A stretch of 64,000 nt of DNA from Marsupella aquatica (taxonomy: Eukaryota; Marchantiophyta): assembly GCA_973895155.1 (NCBI GenBank), contig OZ316893.1:2480001-2544000 (forward strand). The letters are read 5' to 3'. Positions 33,154-44,829 of the stretch are shown here, piece by piece (within the stretch, counting starts at the first letter, position 1; each line of letters begins with the position of its first letter). Position numbers and translations under genes: made by a program. Below the pieces are notes generated by a model, which did no database searches, had not been told where the DNA came from, and worked only from the letters and a program-made list of their open reading frames with translations.

Positions 33154-35632
33154 TGCTCCAATTTTGTGTCGCCTGTGATACTCTGCCGGATTAGCCAAAA
33201 ACAAAACCACTCGTCAGAACAGAAATTCTACATCACACTAAACACGTGGTCCACGATACGGGGACGAAAATTCCAAACCCTTTCAACTCCATTGAGATTA
33301 ATGGCGCTTTTTTCAGATTCACACACGTCTAAGAGCTTAAACGGCAAATCAGGTACCTAATAATAACACTTTAAGAAGCTCACTGATCGCTCACGCCCCT
33401 TCGACTTCAACTTCAGTTACGTTTGTGCTCGCACCCAGTGGATGTGAAAGCTGCAAGTGTCGCTCGCCGGGGACCGTCAGCAGGAGTCGACAATTTGGTT
33501 AATGTGTAAACTATCCACATACGTTTCAACAGGGCCGAGGATTATTTAAAAGCAGCTGGGTCAGGTGCAATCAGACATCTCTGCTGCGGATAAACATCAA
33601 GGCACGAATGCCGGCCTGAAAAGCCAGAGCTACCAAGCACAGCGTGTACGAAATCCCTTGGCTCTTGCAGCTTTGATGACCCAATCCAGGCATTACTTTG
33701 CTAGCAACTCAAATCGTTTTACTCATGATCAGACCACCCAGCAAAGCATCATCCGCTTTCTGAAATCCCCCAGCCACGGCAGCCAATTCAGCATGACTTG
33801 AATCAGCGGTGCTGCTGCTGCTGCCTCTACTCTTCACACCCACTCCAGCTCTCGCTTCTCCTAGACTCCGCCCCTGCATTTGTGACAAGTGCCCCCTCCC
33901 CTCCCCCACCCCTACATTACAAGTCGGCTCTCTCTAAGTGCACACCCCCTTCAAGAAGCTTCCCTTGTGTGCATTTTAGGGGGCCATTACAAAAACCAGC
34001 AAAGGGGCACTAGTACTTTTTCCCGGACCCAATCGAGTGGACCAGGTTTGAGCCTAAGAGCCGACTTGCATCCTGAAGAATGCGGCCCTGAACCTGACTC
34101 ATCTACCTTATAAAGCGCCAACTACAAGCTAGAGTTGGGACCTAGGCTCCTAGAGTGAAGCCTCTAGACCATAACTCCATGGCTCATCATGTGGATGGGA
34201 AAAATCATAACCATGATGTGTGTCCACTAATAAACATGTATGTCATTTATCATGATTTATGTTTACATTAAAAAATGGACTTTATGGTCACCATAACATA
34301 TGTACCTAGAAAGAAGGAAAGAGTATGGTATGTTATATATGATTACTAAAATGATTACATGCATGATGGTTTTTTTTATCAATTTATTAGCCTTCAAAGA
34401 ACATGAATAAAGAATATATTTTGGTGACATTTTTATTGTCCTCCCCGCTATTCATGTTCAAAGAACGGGTAGTCAGGGCTAGTCCTAGCATATAAGTGAG
34501 CGAGAGTTACATGCATGAAGGGCAAGGGCCATTATTTACAAAAACAAGCAAAGGGGCAGTAGTACTTTTCCCGGACCCAATAGAGTGGACCAGTTTTGAG
34601 CCTAAAAGCCGGCTAGCATGTGAGTGGCCTGGAGAATGCGGCCCTGAACCTGACTCATCTTAGCGGATAAGTGAGCGAGAGTTACGTGCATGAACCCCCT
34701 CCTATGCTAGGTCTGACAGCAAAGATTTTAGAGTTTGAAGGGCAAGGGCCAGAAACTTTCCAGCCTTGACATCCCGACCTCAAACTTCATATTAAAAATA
34801 AATTGTGCCCTATATAAGTTTCGGGGGTAATGATTGTGGGACTACATTTTTCCGATCATTGGGTGAGTTCTTAGGGCCGCAGTGTTGAGGGATTGCTACA
34901 TGTGAGTTGGCTCTAAAATCTAGAGGGCCCTCATGGTTAAGCCGCTAAGACCTCTCTCAGCTCGACACATCCAACTCTCACTCCCCTGCTTACTTTCCTT
35001 CCTCTATTAGTTGATGTGGGCACTCTTCACACAAGTTAATGCGACACACAAATAGCAAAATGACTCCTTCTGACTGAGTCATACCATGCACTTGCCATAC
35101 AAACAGTACATCTCATACACAAGCTCTGCGAACTAAGCCGTGAGGCCAACTCTATTCAGCTCTTAGGCATGAGGAAACATGAATATACACAAGGTCACAG
35201 TATGACTAACCGAGAGCTTCTTTTACTACTTGATCCCAACCCGGCTGGTGCAAACTAAAAACTTGCTAAAGAAGAGGCCCTGAGCTCCCCGCTGCCCAGG
35301 TACTTATCCTGGTAGTGGATCCGCCTAATTTTTTGCAGCGTAAGCCTAATCTACCTAACAGTAATCTACTTGCCCGGATCTACCTATGTACAGCAAGGCA
35401 GGAGCACAAGTGTTGCTCCTACCAGTGGAACCGCAATCCCACTAAGCTAAGTGGCAGGGCCGCTCCTGGTCCTGATCCTAATCCTAAACTTGGAGATCAG
35501 CGCCCGCCCTGCCCACTCACGCCTCCTACCTCCACGTCCGCCCTTCCTAAAAGGAACGGCGCCCTTGCACCGTCACGACACCGGTGGTGGATCCTCAATG
35601 GACGCCCCCAACGCTTCCTCCTCAGCCACGTA
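33154..35632. other. Intergenic with duplicated segments
   Basis: The first part should hold the 5' leader and promoter of the Rossmann-fold gene. A segment at 33981-34104 recurs at 34526-34660 with about 10% change; shared text includes GGGGCA(C/G)TAGTACTTTT and ATGCGGCCCTGAACCTGACT. A further piece, AAGTGAGCGAGAGTTAC(A/G)TGCATGAA, is repeated at 34493 and 34669. No gene recognised. Confidence 0.55.
33981..34660. repeat. Direct repeat pair, about 125-135 bp, 545 bp apart
   Basis: Copies at 33981-34104 and 34526-34660. The DNA between them is not homologous. This could be a pair of diverged short LTRs or a local duplication; no TG..CA ends, tract or coding sequence supports the LTR reading. 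Confidence 0.7.
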
Positions 35633-35671
35633 GGTTCATTAGGGTTTAGGGTTTAGGGTTTAGGGTTCATT
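35633..35671. repeat. Interstitial plant telomere repeat with flanking 8-bp duplication
   Basis: Four TTTAGGG units (35639-35667, the first short by one T) lie between two copies of GGTTCATT (35633-35640 and 35664-35671). Short telomeric inserts with flanking duplications are known from break repair. On the minus strand the insert supplies the stop codon of the transposon-type pseudogene. Confidence 0.85.
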
Positions 35672-38600
35672 CTCTGACAGATTACCTGCCCTTGACTGTG
35701 TCAACTCTCCATCGGCCTGACTGGGTCCACCATCGGCATCGGCATCGGCTCGAGAATCATTCTCGGCTACGGCCTCAGCCTCGGCTACGGTCTCCCCGGC
35801 CTGCTCAAGAGGCGGATTTGGGATACCGGCCTCATTACTGAGTAGTTTGGATTGGGCCGCACCATCCCCACCTTTGGTGATAGCGGGATCTATTGCCGTG
35901 TTCATGCCGGAGGTTGGTGTTGGGTCTACCTCCTTGGTCACCACGGCCTGTGGAGTCGTATTACTCCTTGACCCTGAAGGTTTCCGTTTCTTCTTCTTTT
36001 CTGGTTCGGCAGCTGGTCCCTTCCCCTTCCCACTTACTTCCGGCACTGGTGCAGGTGGCGCGGCTTGTTCTCCGGCCAGTACCACTCCTGGTAACTTGGT
36101 TGCCCCAATTGGAGTTGGTCCTGATGAAGACAAGCACTTAAATATGGCGGCTTGTTTCTTCAGCCGCTCTGTTTAGTTGTCGGCCCGCCGCTGTAGGTTC
36201 TCCATCTTCCTCGTGATTTCCTCCAACTTCTCCTGCGTCTCATCTAGGTCCTTACGTGCCTCCTCCAGCTCGTTTTTGGCTTCCTCCAATTCCCTGTGGG
36301 CTTCCTCCAGTTCTTTCTTCAAGGTAGCCCTCTCCTCCCGGGTTGCTCTTAGCTCCTTGTCGAGCTCTGCAATGATGACAGACTCCATCTGGTTCATCTT
36401 GGCGTAAGTCTGATCGAGCATCTCGTCCTTCTCCCGTAGGTCGGCCTTGAAGCTGGCCGTCAGGGACGCAAGCTCCTGCTGCAGTGCCATAATCCCTTGA
36501 TAGGATTTCCCTAACTCGGCCTCCTTCTGCTCAAGGGCTCCGCGGATTTTCTCGAGCTCCCCTTTCAACGCCCATTCCTTTCTTTGGGTCTCCGCCATGG
36601 CCCGGTTATTGGCTGTTATGTGGGCCTCCTCTGCATTCCTCAGCTCTCGCTTCCACTTCTCCCTCTCTTTGATCGCGTCGGCCAATTCTCCCTGGGTCTG
36701 AGTCAGTTTATCCTTGATAATCTAATTATCAGCCTGCGCGGTGTCCAACTGCCCCTGCATGATGTTCAGCTCATGCCGCTTAATCCGCAGTTCATCTTGG
36801 GCTTTCTTGGCCGCCCCTAGATCTTCAATCTCGGCTTCCATCCTCCTAAGCCGCCGGATGACCTCGTCCTTCTTGCTTCTCTCTAAGGCCACCGCTTCTT
36901 CTAATTGGTGCTTCTCCAACTGCTCCCTATGGAAAAAGGGTCCTACCTCCAACTCCTCCCCAAAGATGCCGAGCGCAAGTTCCCCACACATCTCACCATA
37001 CTCCATGGCTCTATTCTTAGCGTAGGTGGAGTAAGTAGAAGTGATCGGCATTGCCCATCGCGGCCTCTGCTCCCAAGCCGTCTTGCGGATCTCTTCAATC
37101 GTGGCTAGAGGTTTGCTTCCTTTTTCGGCTAGCCGCCTGATGTCCTCCGGCCAATCTCCTCCTGGCAAATCCTTTTCCCTAGCCAGGGCTGCCTCCTCTT
37201 CCTGCCTGATTCGCTCCTGAAATTCCTGCGCCGTCTGTTTTATGCCGTCAAAGCTCGGGGGAGCAACATCTGGTGGGGGAGACTCAGGGTTACTCTGCTG
37301 GTTGGGGTCCCCTCGTACTACCCTTGGAAGTGTGGGGATAAACCGGCCAAAGGTCCTTACTCCTGGAACGTGATGGTCCGACCCATAGCCGGAGTTATCA
37401 TGGCTGCAGTACTCCACTGCCTCCTCTACTTCTTGGACTTCCGGCTTCTCCCTCTCCTCTTCGTCGGTAGGAGCTTCAGGCAATTCTGCCTCAGATTCAG
37501 AGCTTGAGACTCCCACGTACATTCGAACACCCGGCTTGGATTTTGGCCTGATTCTCTCCTTATTTCCGGTAAAGGGGTTTTCCCTTCTAAGTCTGCTTAG
37601 GTTGACCTCTGGGGCAGTGTCCTGCATTGTTGCCATTGTCGTTGTCATTGCCGATGTCGATCTCTTTTCTTTCTCCAGTAGTTTCAACAGATTCTGCATG
37701 CCTGGTTGCTGCATCGGCAAGTCTTCCTTCCTTGGCCTAAACACCTGCTCAATCGTAGGGCTAACAGGTGGTTGAGGCTTCTCTGCTACCGGCCTCGGTG
37801 CTGGAGCTTCCTCGGGTGTCCTTACCTGCAGGGGAAGTACTGGGGCAAAGGTCTGACCTCTGGCATACCGGCACAACAGCGGCATGTGATAGCCAAGCCG
37901 CGACATGCTCCCCATGCCGATTACCTGCTGCTCCTCCTTTAAGATCTTCTTCAATTGGTTGAGGAGGTACCCGTTGTAGTCCCGGCTTGAGTCTGGCCTC
38001 TCTGCCAGATAGACCTGTGCCTTGCCGATCTCTGCCCTCGGCAAGTTACAGTGCATGGTCACCCGCAAGAAGTCGATCATCTCTCCTATGTGCGGGTTGG
38101 TGCAGGTGTTCCGGAAGAAGCCATTCTTCGTTGATGGCCCGGGGAACGACCGGAACTCCTTGTCAGGCAAGGTCTTCCTAGTATCAACTTTGGTCTTATT
38201 GCCTATCGGCAAGCCAAACACTTCGGCAATCACCTTGGGAGTAAGATAGAAATCCTTCCCATATATCCTCGTGCAATTGGTCTCGGGTTCCCATGACCCC
38301 ACGAATTCTAATAGGTCTGAATCCGGTACCTCCGGCTTCAGCCATGGTAATCTTACAAAGGCCTCTAAGCCGGATCCGGCCATGAAGCCTTGGTACTTCT
38401 TGGTCTGCATGGCCATAAAGCATGCATCCTCCTCCCGTGCAAAATGTAGTTGCACCTCCACCGGTATGGTTGCCGCCCAGCCTTTCCAGGTGTCATCCCT
38501 GGTTGGAATGGCATTAATGGGATCGACCTCCTCCACTTCGGCTTCTCCCTGCCTCCTGCTCTGCTGCTCGGCTGGCTTCTTTGGTGCCGCCGACCTCGTT

Positions 38601-39261
38601 CTTTTTGCCGGGTGGTTTCATCGTTGACGGCTCCCTTCCTCTTCATCTCTGCTGCCGTGGAGGTTTCTCCTAGCACCGTTGCCTGGGTCCACCTTTCCGT
38701 GCTACCCTTCAATTCCCAGTGTATGTCGTTGCAATTCTTGATGGCCTCCCGAATGCCGATGATTCTGTCTTCGCAAAACAGAAGATCGTCGAGCTGATTG
38801 GAAGTAGGAGTCCACAAGAACTCGTCCTTGATGAGTTTGCCTCCTAAGAAAGCCGTCTTCTGCAGCTCCCACAATTGAGCGAGCTCCTGCCGTTCTCGAG
38901 CTGCCCTTTCTGATTCTTCGTCCTCGTAAGTCTTGATGTACTCAGTTGCCCGTTCGAACAGGCATCCCCAGAAATGTGCCGCTTGATTGACGTTGCTCAT
39001 ACCCTCCTTAGGTCGATCGTCGGTATCTACTCTCTCCCCGAGTGCTTGCCTAAGCAGCTGACAGTAGTTGGCCTCCCGTAGTCGTCTGCCTAGTTCGTGC
39101 TCGCAAATGAGCCACCATCTCCTGCAAGCGCTCCTTACCCCTCTCCTCTTCCGGTCCTTCCTCCCGTTGATCCTTCCTAGCCGCCGACGCTTAGCGCGCC
39201 CTAACCCTAATCGAGTTCTCACCCCCAGCGTCCTTACCTCCGGCCTCGGCCCGGGTTCCAT
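35660..39261 (-). pseudogene. Decayed transposon-type ORF with long coiled coil
   Basis: One long reading frame of about 1,190 codons, now broken. From 39261 to about 38620 it reads in one frame (N-terminus with LWELQKTAFLGGKLIKDEFLW). A single -1 shift near 38610-38630 leads to the frame 38620-36722, which holds the best-defined domain (about 38500-38100: ACFMAMQTKKYQGF, EFVGSWEPETNCTRIYGKDF, TPKVIAEVFGLP). That pattern resembles the 'putative plant transposon protein' domain found near plant gypsy elements. Two in-frame stops follow (36722-36724 TAG, 36173-36175 TAA) without loss of frame. The part between them is a near-continuous E/K heptad coiled coil and the last part is Pro/Ala/Glu-rich. 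I see no polymerase, integrase or transposase domain. The domain assignment is inference. Confidence 0.7.
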
Positions 39262-41268
39262 AGTCGCCCCTAATTGTTTATATTTTCCTTGTTTTGTCCC
39301 TATACTAAGGTGTTTCTAGGGTGCATTCCTGCTTTACCCACTTAACTGGCCGAGTGATTCCTGGCTAGGCATCACAGTCAAATTCTCAGGACTTCTTTCA
39401 TACATTGTACATCCCTGCCCTAAACAGGATCCCTACCTTCTAAGTGCAATTTGTGCTTCATACATCAAAATGATGTGCCCTTATCAATAAGTGCAAGTTG
39501 GAGGAATTGTGCGCTTAAACACTTATAGAAGGTTTGCACTTATATATTTGTCCTTATGTGCATCCCTCTTTGAACTTACCAAAATTCCCTTAGAAGTACA
39601 AAATGTTCTGGGAAAGAGGGAACAACTGAGTGCCATCTGAGAGATCTGACTGTACACTGTTTGCTATACTTAGCATTACTACCTTTAATGTAAACATTGT
39701 GAGATATTAATATGTGAGTAGAGAAGTTTTAGAGCTCAATAACACTAATTATGGAACTTACTAACCTAACACTAAAATCAATGATTCTTATAAATTGACA
39801 TAATAGAAATTTTTATGAATGAATGATTAATGTGAATGAAACAATTTAATTAGGCTCTCGTGATTTGTTAAAGTTTATGTCCATCTTATTCCCCAAGAAT
39901 TTACTCTTTCCCATAACATTTTCAGTCCCACACTTGCCTCAGCTCCCACTTGCAGAGCTCCTGCACCCTTTACCAAAGCCCCCGCCAAGAGCCTTCTTTG
40001 ATGCACGGGATCCCAATAGACACGGGATGGCTCGCCAAGAGATCCTAAGCGGTATACTTTTTAGCACTCAAGCAGAGTGGGAATGCCAAACTTCCCTGGT
40101 TTGGGGGCTTGGGGTAGCTTTCCAAGAGATCCTGAGCAGTGATCCGGAGTAGGAGTGTATTTTTAGTGCTCAAGCAAAGTAGTGGGAATGGCAAACTTCA
40201 CCGGTGCAATCAGTTTTCTTCTAAATGACAATAAGGGCAAAACCCTCCATAAGTGTATGTGTGCACATATGAGTACAAGCACAAATCCTGTGTGAAACTC
40301 TTATGTATAGCTGTATCCAGGTCATGTACAGTAAATCTTGCAGATAGAGAGCAGAGAAGTCCAGCCTGAGGGGAGGTATGATAGTCCTGCCTGAGCACGA
40401 GGTAGCAACTTCTCAAGTGTGACAAGGGACCGAGGCGTGATGAATTATTATTGACACTGTTGAGGCATGAATAAGTGCAAAGTCAGAGAAATTGCACTTA
40501 TCATGTACTAGTGCAAACCAGATATAAGTGCAAGGCTTGAGCTTCTTCCCAAGCATGTGCACTTGGAGAGTGGTGACTGTATTGACATTTCAGTAATTGC
40601 AACCAATAAGTTACTCGACTTACAAACCCAATAGGGTGGTCATGAATCCAATGTCGCAATTACAATGTTGAGCTGAGGGACTTGCATTAATTAGGTGGTT
40701 GCAAAACCTTCCATTATGAAGTCACATGTCAAAATCTGCCGCTGAAAATCTCAAATTGGCTTCCCAAAACAATATTGGGATTGCTCTGCTAATCTGGGGA
40801 AAGAAGCCTTGAATAGTTGTTTGGATTCTAAATGATACTGTGGCAAATTCACTCTAGATATCAGCAGTAGAAACACACCTCAAGAAGTTGCAAGACAAAG
40901 TTTGATACAACCAAAACCTTTCTCATAGGGCTCTTTGTATCTGTGCTTCTGTTTTATTCCCGTGAAAGCAGGAGCTGAAAGTCCATGGTGCAGGAACTAC
41001 TAAGGGAACTATAAGGGAATTTCATGGATGACCTGTCGGCAAGCTTGACTACATGAGACCAATTTGGGAAACATGTGATGCCCTAAACGGCATGTGCAAA
41101 GGTTATTTCAGAGTACAAAGCACTACTTTGTCTCTCACTTGATCAGTTGCCTTTTGAGGCTCCGATGGACAGAATGAACAATAACAATTCGATGAAATCA
41201 TATGAACCATCCTCTACAATGATTGAAAACAATAACTGAGATGTATGACCCAGTTAAACTAACTTCTA
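39262..41268. other. Intergenic with one diverged duplication
   Basis: No gene recognised. CCAAGAGATCCT(A/G)AGC(G/A)GT..TTTTTAG(C/T)(A/G)CTCAAGCA is duplicated at 40034-40099 and 40122-40205. CACTTATA/ATAAGTGC motifs recur between 39480 and 40560. The last few hundred bases should include the 3' UTR of the axonemal gene. Confidence 0.5.
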
Positions 41269-42183
41269 TTAATAGCACATATGGTCTCCAACAATGTTAG
41301 TAGGTTTGGGTCGCATCAACACAGGGCAACGAGGAGGCAACTTCCGATTGATGAAATCAGTAGTGTATGTGCTCTCCCCCTTGAATTTGCTGTCCCCAGA
41401 GATTGGCCCATCTCTTCTCACTGCACGAATTGGTCTACTCATTTGCCAAGCACGATAACTATCATGGTAAGTGGTGTCTCCATCAAACTTGGCTCCACTA
41501 CTGCCAAGAGAGCAATCATACTTAATTGGCAGTGTTTTACCACACAACGGTTTGGGACCATAGTCAGTAGCATGGGTGGTGATCCCACAAAATGGTCCGG
41601 TTGAAACAGGTTTGACTTCCTTATTCCTCACCCATTTAGTCATGTTCTTAGACTTGTCCACATAATCACAATTATAGGTTGTCAAGTCATCAAAAGCTCC
41701 AGTGTTATTTGTTGTCATAGGAGGTTTGAAGGGAGTGCGCATTGCCATGGGCCATTTAATATAGTCAGTGTCATATGTAGTATCATCACAAAACTTTGCA
41801 CCACTGTTTGTGGTTGGAGGCTCCTTGCGTATGTACCGAGGACCCAATGGGTGCCTTCGATACCGATCAAAGTACTCTGTGTTACCATCAAACTGCTGCC
41901 CCATTGGCATGTTCCCAGCAAGTGATGGTCCTGCTTGAGCATGGATGTGTTTGGCAGCAATCTCTTTCTTATTGTAGTCAGTATCATATGTTGTGTCATC
42001 ACAAAATTTGGCATCACCAAACTTGGTTGGCATTACTTCTCTTTTGAATTTGGGGCCTATGGGCCATGCAGGGTACTTATGGATGTACTCTGAAATGGTG
42101 TTTGTATCATAGTGGCTGTTGAGAGAGGTATGCTTTGTGGGGCATCTGTGCATACCACATTGGCAAGTTGTGCACACGCACAT
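41269..42183 (-). CDS. SAXO: SAXO-like stabiliser of axonemal microtubules
   Basis: A 304-residue protein in one frame. The N-terminal Cys/His cluster CVCTTCQCGMHRCP (2-15) matches the signature of SAXO/FAM154 proteins. Then come seven spaced modules of the type F-x-(D/G)-x-T-T-Y-x-x-D-Y: F60-Y70, F98-Y108, F131-Y141, F164-Y174, F198-Y208, F233-Y243 and F268-F277. These are the Mn-type microtubule-binding motifs, each followed by a basic/Pro linker such as RRHPLGPRYIRK. The length is close to the protist SAXO and shorter than the animal ones. The protein should bind and stabilise doublet microtubules of flagella, so in a plant it would serve motile sperm. The start Met lies directly before the Cys cluster; a TCTGCAG acceptor-like site eight bases ahead leaves open a short extra 5' exon. 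Confidence 0.9.
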   Translation of the reverse strand: MCVCTTCQCGMHRCPTKHTSLNSHYDTNTISEYIHKYPAWPIGPKFKREVMPTKFGDAKFCDDTTYDTDYNKKEIAAKHIHAQAGPSLAGNMPMGQQFDGNTEYFDRYRRHPLGPRYIRKEPPTTNSGAKFCDDTTYDTDYIKWPMAMRTPFKPPMTTNNTGAFDDLTTYNCDYVDKSKNMTKWVRNKEVKPVSTGPFCGITTHATDYGPKPLCGKTLPIKYDCSLGSSGAKFDGDTTYHDSYRAWQMSRPIRAVRRDGPISGDSKFKGESTYTTDFINRKLPPRCPVLMRPKPTNIVGDHMCY

Positions 42184-42749
42184 CCGCCCTGCAGACTGTT
42201 ATATGCAAGACAAACACACAATGTTCAAGGAACATTTTTTATTTCTCCAGCAGGCTCTTTTCAAATTCAGTTTTGTCAAAGTGGACAACCCAGGCATTTT
42301 GCTCTATACTCATGAATCCTATCAGTTTCTAAGCAGACCGACCTAATTGTAGACAACTTTGGAATATAGCCCATGAAGTGTCTTTCTAAGCAACATCCCG
42401 CTCAAGTGAGTGATTGAGGTTAGTTGCAAAAATATATAGGATGAACTAAGGATTGAGTGGACTACTTTAACATCAGTTTGAGCCAATTAGAGTTTGGGTT
42501 TAAAATCCTCATCATGAAAAAAGAATGATGCGAAATCCTTGAAAAACATTGTTGTGACTCATCTCCTTGCAAGAATGTCATAATGACATTATATTACAAG
42601 CCCAACATGACCTTCTCTCAACCTTGCCAAAAGCCCCTTTCCGTCACTTGGACTTGGCTATCTATTTACCCATTCTTCTCTTAATGGCTTTCTCTCTTAA
42701 TATCCTAGCTTCATTTTGAATTGTAGCTGGAAATGGAAATGGAAATGGA
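42184..42749. other. Upstream flank of the SAXO gene, no gene seen
   Basis: Probably the promoter and leader of the axonemal gene. It ends in a GGAAAT hexamer run (42728-42750) leading into the inverted repeat. Confidence 0.45.
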
Positions 42750-42868
42750 AATTGCCTGCAGTATATTGCCTCCCAATGGAAATGGAAATGGAAGCATAGA
42801 GCAGCAAATTAGATTCTGCCATAATTATGTATTTGTAGAAATTGGGAGGCAATATACTGCAGGCAATT
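42750..42868. repeat. Perfect 28-bp inverted repeat with 63-bp loop
   Basis: Left arm 42750-42777 (AATTGCCTGCAGTATATTGC and eight more bases) is the exact reverse complement of right arm 42841-42868. The loop contains more GGAAAT units. The arms could form a stable hairpin if transcribed. No target duplication was found, so a foldback element is not established. Confidence 0.95.
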
Positions 42869-44829
42869 TTTTGCTTTGCTGCGTGGAAATCTAGGCATTC
42901 TCCAAAATTTGTTTTGGAATCTAGATTGAGGGTTTCCCCAAGCCTTTTTCCAGGGAAAGCTTGGGAGCGAACGCCTTCCCGTGTTCTCAAAAAAACATTA
43001 ACAGAACTTCTTGACAATCTATGAGGTTTAGTTCACATCCTAGATACCCTGAGGAATAGTTCTTCTACAAAGAAAATACTAGCTGTCTAGTCTAGAGGTA
43101 GTCCTGGGACACTACTGTAGACAACACATATTATCTTTCCTCCTATAAATCAAGTTGGCACCTCATCACGAAATTTGCTTTCTTGTCCTTGACCAAGTGC
43201 TATGATATGTGAAGGAAACCCTCATTTCTTCTGTCCATAACTATTTAGCATGAAGCATTATGATTTCATTGTTGTCACTAAAGGGCAGCAAATTCACCCC
43301 ATCCGCCCATTGTGGCAGCCCGCGTGAGGCAGCATAAGTCTACTCCTCCAGGTCTGGAGCAATACATCTCCTGTGTCCCATCCCCCTTTGCATGAATAGG
43401 GGTAGGGGGTGGCAAAGGGGGTGATTGGAAAACTACCCAACACAAAGCAATAGCTTCAGCTCAAGAATTTGCAAAAGCATTTTCTTTTAAGCTGAGGGTT
43501 TGAGAAGATGATCTTCTATAACAGACTGGTCACTATATTCCCCATTGCTTGGAACCGCCATATCTCAGGTTCAAGTCCTTGGTCTGGGGAGGGTTGGTGT
43601 ATGTGTGGGTGAATTTGGCAAATCACTTATTGAAAAAATGCAATTTAAAAGAAAGTGACCAAAACAAAATTCCCTTATGGCTTGCCTATCTATATGTATT
43701 GACCAGCTAGAGAATGTACAGTAAATTCCTTGACAATTTAGCAACCTAGCCTAATTTGTTTTGGTCCAATACTTGGAATCTAGGGGTGGTCAGAGTTGGT
43801 GCTTGTCACACTAAATACTATGAATTGTATGGATGGGCTAACTCATGGAATCCCTGATAAGGAGCCTCTTTTGAAGCTCAAGAGTTGGTACTGTTCAACG
43901 AGGTTCAATCTTTGGAGCATCTCGAGAACTGTTCCAGTCTTTTGAGGAGGAGTTGCCACATTGCTGAACGAGAGCTCAACATGGATGAAGAAGATGCTAA
44001 TCTTTAACCATTTTAGACACGGGAATGATCCTCTATCCACTTGCATTGCTCTGAATGAGGACGGATTTTAATCAGGACATGCTTTCACGAGGACACATTG
44101 TGGATTAGGGAAGAAGAACAGTCTACAGTTTCTTTCAAAGGCTAACTTTCGAATTTCAGAATTCTGCCTCCAGACCTGATCTGTCTGTCTGAACAGTAAG
44201 TTCACGGATTTCATACGATTTTGCCCTGAAAAGTAAGCTCACGGATTTCATAAGATTTTGCCCTTGTCTGCGCTACTTCACGAAGATTTTCGATACTACT
44301 ATTGAGGAGGACCGTTTCTTCGTTTCATGGATTGATCCTCCACCGATTCAAGACAACGAGAGAGACAAATGGTACCAAGCGTGAAATTAGGGTTTGTGGG
44401 TCTGGCCGAAAGTTCTAAACTTCGTGAATGACCAAAATTCTGTTATTCTGATTTTATTTCCTAGCAATTTGGGCCATTGGTCTTCAATTGCAACAGCTGC
44501 GAATAATTGATGATAGATGTACCGTGATTTCTACGGGAAAACCTGAATTGCAGTAGTCAAGTCAAGAAGCAGAATTCCTTAGCGATATATACATAGATAT
44601 TCTCTACTGAAACGTAGCTTCATTGAGACTAAATTTTGATGGTTTATTACAACTCCAAAACTTACTGGGATTTTTTTCGAAAGGCGTTAGGAAGAAATTC
44701 GCGACTCGCATTGCTTTCAAATGACGCAGGGGTTAACAGTTAGTGGACCTTCGCCTATGAAAGCTGATTATTTAGACGTGAAATTGATCATAAGAGATAG
44801 TCTCATTGCAACAAATCAAAGATTTCCAA
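42869..44829. other. Intergenic, no gene seen
   Basis: Nothing recognised. A 37-bp near-tandem duplication (AGTAAG(T/C)TCACGGATTTCAT) lies at about 44200-44272. A B-box-like GGTTCAAGTCC at 43570 has no convincing tRNA fold around it. Confidence 0.5.

Noticed and set aside
33981-34660. Pair of direct repeats as LTRs of a small retroelement
   Set aside because: No TG..CA ends, no primer site or polypurine tract, no target duplication, and about 10% divergence.
38600-38640. Programmed -1 frameshift at GGCAAAAAGAAC in the transposon-type ORF
   Set aside because: The heptamer does not fit X XXY YYZ in the zero frame, and the same ORF has two stops, so a simple indel is more likely.
36177-39319. 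Plus-strand open frames (Ser/Leu-rich) across the coiled-coil pseudogene
   Set aside because: Antisense shadows of GA-rich coding sequence.
43540-43640. GGTTCAAGTCC box (43570) with A-rich downstream sequence, possible SINE
   Set aside because: No A box, no clear ends and no target duplication found.
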